64,000 nucleotides of DNA, taken from contig JAMKCH010044230.1 of NCBI GenBank assembly GCA_023653785.1, forward strand, positions 40,491 through 104,490, given 5' to 3'. A model generated the notes under the pieces. That model was not told where the DNA came from and ran no database searches. It saw only the letters and a list, made by a program, of their open reading frames with translations. Shown here piece by piece: positions 59,453 through 64,000 of the stretch (positions within the stretch are counted from its first letter, which is position 1; each line of letters opens with the position of its first letter). Both the position numbers and the translations under genes were made by a program. Source of the DNA: Ophioderma brevispina (taxonomy: Eukaryota > Echinodermata > Ophiuroidea > Amphilepidida > Ophiodermatidae).

Positions 59453-60385
59453 TCCAATTCACTTTTTTGGTTCTTATTTTATTGTATCATACCCTACACC
59501 CACTCTGTGTCATGCATTTTATGTTAATGGAATAAAGCATGATACAAAGTAGGTGTAAAAAGTATAATGCAATTATTCCATATTTTTAATAGGAAATATT
59601 TTCTTTGTTTTTAAGTTCCTCCCTCTTTAACTTGCCCTGCTGAAGTGTATTTCATCATGCATATTAGAATACATGAAATTATTCAGCAAATCTCATACAA
59701 TTTCAGGTGTTACATTATAAGGGGTCATTCACCCCCATTTTAAGGTTTTGTTGCACACATTTACATTTCTGGATGCTTTAAGGGTCATCTATGCCTATAT
59801 AGCACTATAGTTTTGAATCTGTTATTCAAGAAATTCAAGATTTTGACCCCCATTTTTTAAAAGCTAGTGTAACCCCTGTACAATTTGTATGGAATTTGTT
59901 AAATAATTTCATGCAATCTGGTCCACCACCTCCTCAAACTTCTGGACTTGTGTTGGAAATTTTGGGTAGGGGTAAACCATTTTTGGCCATTTAACAGTTA
60001 ACATCCTAATAACTTTTTTGGATTTCCTATAGTGGGCAACTTACTGTTCTATGCTTTTTAACTTCCTTCTGTGCTATTTGCTCCGTCTGAAATTAAAAAT
60101 ATAGAAATACTCAGTAAAATGATTTTGTCTATTAATTCTCATGCTGTGTTAGTATAGCATAGTGTTAAACCAAGTCAAGGAATACTACTTAATCCTTATG
60201 CTAATTTACCGATTAAGAACCATGGCCGGGTGTGGCTGCATCCTGGCTTGATAGACTTTGAAATGACCAAGTACGAATGTGATCCATGTTTGCAGTAATA
60301 GGTTATCATCAATTAAAACAATTAAAAAAAGTGTCAAAGAAAGCATGCAGCCATATGAAAGTCTTTCCAATTACAAATCAGATAA
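59453..60385. other. Unassigned AT-rich DNA
   Basis: No gene. 59715-59890 holds several short GGGGTCATTCACCCCCATTTT-like words and a reversed ACCCCCATTTTTT, possibly an old element. Confidence 0.35.
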
Positions 60386-60394
60386 TTAAAAATC

Positions 60395-60530
60395 TGCGTG
60401 TGTGCGTGTTTGTGTGTATGCGGGTGTGCTTCTGTGTGAGTATGAGTGGGTGTCACATGTGCATTTTTGTTTCGGTGTTTGTGTGTGATGTGCACAAGTG
60501 TGCATATATCTGGCTCATTGTGTTGGCTTC
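60395..60530 (+). repeat. Degenerate TG-rich microsatellite
   Basis: GTGTGCGTGTTTGTGTGTATG-type sequence; the Cys/Val-rich frame 60286-60558 is produced by it. Confidence 0.8.
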
Positions 60531-60809
60531 TCTCATCTTGTTTTTTGTCTCTGTATAATGTATGCCTTACTCTTTATTCTGAACAAGATTAAAGCAGTAA
60601 ATGGCTAATCTTTCAGATGAAGTTAGGATTAAATACAGATTAAAATATGACTGATCCTTACAAAATAATAAATGTGATTGCCCATTGATTAAGTATAATC
60701 TGTATTTTCCACAGTAACACATTTGAAAATCCAAATCACTTAAATATTTCAAATACACACCCTCTTCTGACACAAATTTAATGATTGATATACACTTTTT
60801 GTGTTTTAT

Positions 60810-60890
60810 TGCTGTTTGCATGTGTGTGTGTGTGCATGTGTGTGGGTGTGGGTGTGTGTGTGTGTGTGTGTGCAAGCGTGTGCACGTTTT
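60810..60890 (+). repeat. (TG)n microsatellite
   Basis: Runs of TGTGTG with CATG and GGTG interruptions. The minus-strand His/Thr frame over it is not a gene. Confidence 0.9.
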
Positions 60891-61129
60891 GTTTTGTTTT
60901 CTTTGATGGAAAATGTGCAATTATATGAATCACTGAAAATCAAAATTTTAAAATGAAACATTTACGAAGTGATAACATTGCTTCCTTGCCAGCTAAGAAC
61001 AACTTGCAAAATTCATTAAAAACAATAGCAATAAATTCAATAAAACAAATACAAGCCACATGAATTATACAAACAATAACAGATAAAAACAGACAAATTA
61101 AAAAGGAAAAACAACTCTTTTGATATTAA

Positions 61130-61320
61130 AATCCCTTAATTCATAAACATTTATTATGATAGAAGAAATATGATTAGATAAAAATCATGTATTGATATTT
61201 GTCATTGCACGGTGCATATGTTAATCTCTTAATTCATAAACATTTATTATGACAGAAGAAATATGATTAGATAAAAATCATGTATTGATATTTGTCATTG
61301 CACGGTGCATATGTTAATGA
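61130..61320 (+). repeat. Tandem duplication of a 94-bp unit
   Basis: The unit starting TTAATTCATAAACATTTATTATGA and ending GCACGGTGCATATGTTAAT occurs twice in a row, differing at about two positions. The flank to about 61480 continues a repeat related to 52660-52965. Confidence 0.92.
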
Positions 61321-61479
61321 GAGTACTCATAACATTGGATTGATTCATTTTATGGGCGGGTGTGTGCACTTTTTCGTTTGGAACACTACTGCATTGGATT
61401 TCATGCATGCTGTATTCAGATTTTTTTTGGGTAAATTGTCAGCTGTAATAATGTTAATGAATAAGGTTAATGGCTGCAT

Positions 61480-63110
61480 ATTTTGAGGTTTGGATCGCCT
61501 ACAAAATAAAAACTTCTCGATAAAATTTTGTAATTTCTAAATATGTTGAGGTCCCGATGTCGTTCTTCAAATTTTGAAATAAAAAAATGGGGGTCACCAA
61601 CTTACTTTTTCCATTAAATGCCTAAAAGAACTAAAATGTTAGTCTTTTTTACAATTTGGGCGCCTCGTTGGGCCGCAAGAAAAGGTCGCGGCACATTCAG
61701 TATGCAGCAAAGCAGTGAACATGTGCATAGAGGATGCGCGCCTGAAAGCGGGCGTGGAAGACTGGTGATTGATGCGATTTGTTTTTTGTTTTAATTCTTC
61801 GCGAAATAAACGCAAACAAAACGCACATAGATCCACGGTATTTGCGCGTGGAACTGTTGCACCTCAAATTGCAAAGTATTTCTCTTGCCGCCAACAGTGG
61901 GTGCTAAATTGAATGCTCAAGCTCAAAACAGCTTGCGCGTAAACAGATCACACGTCAAACCCCTTAAGATAACTTTCAATTTATCTTTCCTTGAGTCAGT
62001 GGCTCTTGAAATGGTCCTTCAGGTGACGGTGTTGCTTGAAGAGCAATTTCAAGAGCCACGATCAAAGACTGGGCATAATAGTATGTTTAATGGGAATTTC
62101 TTGACAAATGGCAGCTATTGCACTTAAAACCTTCATGCACTCACAATGCGATCTGCTAACAACATTGCTTTCCAAACAATAGCAATGATATATATGCAAA
62201 TTCAAATGACTGGATGAGTTATGTATTTATGTCAAAATATTGTTTCATATCACTGGTGCCATCTGAGCGATATTTTCCACTTTTAAAATTGTTTCTTCCC
62301 TACACAAAATTTTTATCTTTTTTTGATTTTTAATAACATTCTGAGATTTTCCTGACCACAATCAAATTCCCCGACTTTACCCTGTCCTGTTGCAACAGTG
62401 TAGACATCATACAGCATCAAAACAACCAAGTAATTGCAGTCTGAAGACACGCTATGGTATTAATTCTGCATTACCCAAGGCGTTTCAAAGACAACTTAAG
62501 GTATTCACAGTGCCTTATGCCAGTGATTAGAGTAGCGGTGTGTGCCAGCATTCATGTGTGGATGCTAAAGAGCTTTTTTAGATAAAATGGGTAAGTGTAG
62601 CAATTTTTGCTTAAACACCTGAATTCACACATCAAACATAGAGGGAATGATGCATACAATTTCCAGACAACAAAATGAAGGGAATTCCGACTCACCAAGA
62701 CTCTGTGAAACGGAAACTACATACAAAAACATAATGAAACACAAATCAACCACAAAGCATATGGAAGGCAACCAAATAAATATCTGACAGGTTTTATCTT
62801 CCCCTTCCCACAGCATGGCTTGTCTAACAATAACCCCCTGGGCATTACTGGACTATCTATCGGCATCTAAGCACTATTTTGATTGGTTACTCGCAAGGTA
62901 ATATCATGCAATGATCAATTCACAGATACTGTAAGAATGGTGGTATGGTTTACACACATACAGATATAGAAGCACTACTTCGATTGGTTACTCAGAAGGC
63001 TTTATATACCTCAGATTCCTTTCATCTGATTGGTTAAAAGTAGAGGCATTAAAATAGCTGGCCCCTTTTTTTCTATCAAGATGACGTCATGATTAACTGT
63101 GCCCAGGGCA
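61480..63110. other. Unassigned DNA
   Basis: No supported gene. From about 62880 on, GATTGGTTACTC and CTGATTGGTTAAAAG words recur (CCAAT-box-like) as parts of the repeat that follows. Confidence 0.4.
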
Positions 63111-63111
63111 T

Positions 63112-63275
63112 GGCAATCGACTATGCCCAGAAAATAATAGGACAGTCTCAACACCCTGTTCATAGATCGCTCATGTGCGCGCATCCCCTGTACGGTAAGT
63201 GTTGTAAATAGCTTTTAGGCCTTGTCAGTTTGGGGAAATCTTTTAACCAATCAGATGAGAAGAATCTATATATTC
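63112..63275 (+). repeat. 164-bp direct repeat, copy 1
   Basis: Identical to 63505-63668 except for two or three bases (TTTGGGG against TTCAGGG). Begins GGCAATCGACTATGCCCAG and ends AGAATCTATATATTC. A diverged inverted copy of its 3' end lies at about 63000-63045. Confidence 0.93.
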
Positions 63276-63483
63276 CCCTCTCAAATGTGAGAGGGCGATA
63301 CACTAGCGTACGATACCTACCTTCCACGACCTTACTTTTGCACAAATGTTTCATTTGGGCACGACCAGAAACCCCTTTACCACTGTAAAAAATTTGCCAA
63401 TTCCCGAAATAGTCGGGAAGAGGCACGCACTATTTTATTAGAAACACTACGCCGCCAAAAGCGTGGTGATTCGCCCTTACCCA

Positions 63484-63504
63484 TTTTTTTTTTTTTTTTT
63501 TTTT
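63484..63504 (+). repeat. Poly-T tract
   Basis: A run of about 20 T immediately before the second copy of the direct repeat. Confidence 0.9.
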
Positions 63505-63668
63505 GGCAATCGACTATGCCCAGAAAATAATAGGACAGTCTCAACACCCTGTTCATAGATCGCTCATGTGCGCGCATCCCCTGTACGGTAAGTGTTGTAA
63601 ATAGCTTTTAGGCCTTGTCAGTTCAGGGAAATCTTTTAACCAATCAGATGAGAAGAATCTATATATTC
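63505..63668 (+). repeat. 164-bp direct repeat, copy 2
   Basis: Near-identical copy at an offset of 393 bp. Poly-T directly upstream. Confidence 0.93.
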
Positions 63669-64000
63669 GGTACATTAAACAAATGATGACAGCTTAATAT
63701 TCGGGGCACAGTTAAAATTATAGGCCCTCGGTGATGTCAAACCATGACTATGCCCGAAGCATAGCAGTCAATATTTTGTATAATGTCATGCTGTGTACTG
63801 AAATACACCAATCAGAGAGATTGTATTATAGGTGGTAGTGCCCAGGGGGTTGAAGGGAAAAAGACAAACCACTAGAATTTCGCGGTTCTCGGCTTTCGCT
63901 TTTCCGGGGGGGTTTGGTTCCTTCCGGAACCTTATTCGGGCGTCTTTGGTGATGGAGGCCCGGATGGAGGGGTGGGGGGCTTTTGTGAATGACAATTAAA
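63669..64000. other. Unassigned window end
   Basis: Contains further GACTATGCCC-like and ACCAATCAGAG words related to the direct repeat. The last 150 bases are GC-rich with homopolymers; no gene recognised. Confidence 0.4.

Noticed and set aside
60286..60920. Cys/Val-rich and His/Thr-rich frames
   Set aside because: Translation of TG/AC microsatellites.

Overview
This window is non-coding, repeat-rich DNA from an animal genome, most likely a marine invertebrate. The pointers are AT-rich sequence, long gene-free stretches, abundant short inverted-repeat elements, scattered TAGGCCTA-type words and a Ty3/gypsy element. An echinoderm, hemichordate or similar animal is my guess; the phylum cannot be fixed from the sequence alone. 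I see no operons, rRNA, CRISPR array or intact multi-exon gene. Nearly all recognisable coding sequence is decayed transposon or retrotransposon protein. Most open reading frames of 60-130 codons are chance or lie in repeats.

Layout. 1-5 kb: unassigned DNA, a purine-only tract, a minus-strand gypsy integrase remnant (2.05-2.88 kb), a tRNA-derived SINE fragment and a frameshifted Tc1-like transposase (3.5-4.6 kb). 5-10.5 kb: a foldback element, a TTAA-flanked MITE and a G-rich hAT-like element. 10.7-17.7 kb: a large imperfect inverted repeat rich in ATGGCTGCC words, whose left arm is partly duplicated in tandem (1,214-bp period). 19.2-20.5 kb: mariner-like transposase fragments arranged head to head. 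22.75-32.18 kb: one Ty3/gypsy LTR retrotransposon with both LTRs, a PBS-like site, a polypurine tract and PR-RT-RNaseH-IN remnants, all frameshifted. 33.1-36.4 kb: a satellite array of about 98 bp per unit, split by a MITE. 36.6-44.7 kb: a tRNA-like SINE head, more foldbacks, a MITE split by a 1.1-kb hAT-like element, and a second satellite (about 74 bp) split by a MITE. 45-64 kb: unassigned AT-rich DNA with further MITEs, a 12-bp minisatellite, duplicated blocks and one weak first-exon candidate near 50.85 kb.

The most interesting signal is a set of at least seven insertions in five sequence families (10.1, 6.5, 35.8, 41.1, 44.2, 51.2, 53.7 and 54.4 kb). All have AG...CT termini, TTAA flanks and lengths near 340-540 bp. 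Two sit inside tandem satellites, so neighbouring units show the empty TTAA site directly. This looks like a group of non-autonomous elements moved by one TTAA-specific transposase (Kolobok- or piggyBac-type) that is not in the window.

The 11.8-13.8 kb and 22.7-36.4 kb stretches are full of single-base gains and losses between repeat copies. Part of the apparent decay may therefore be uncorrected long-read error in repeats.
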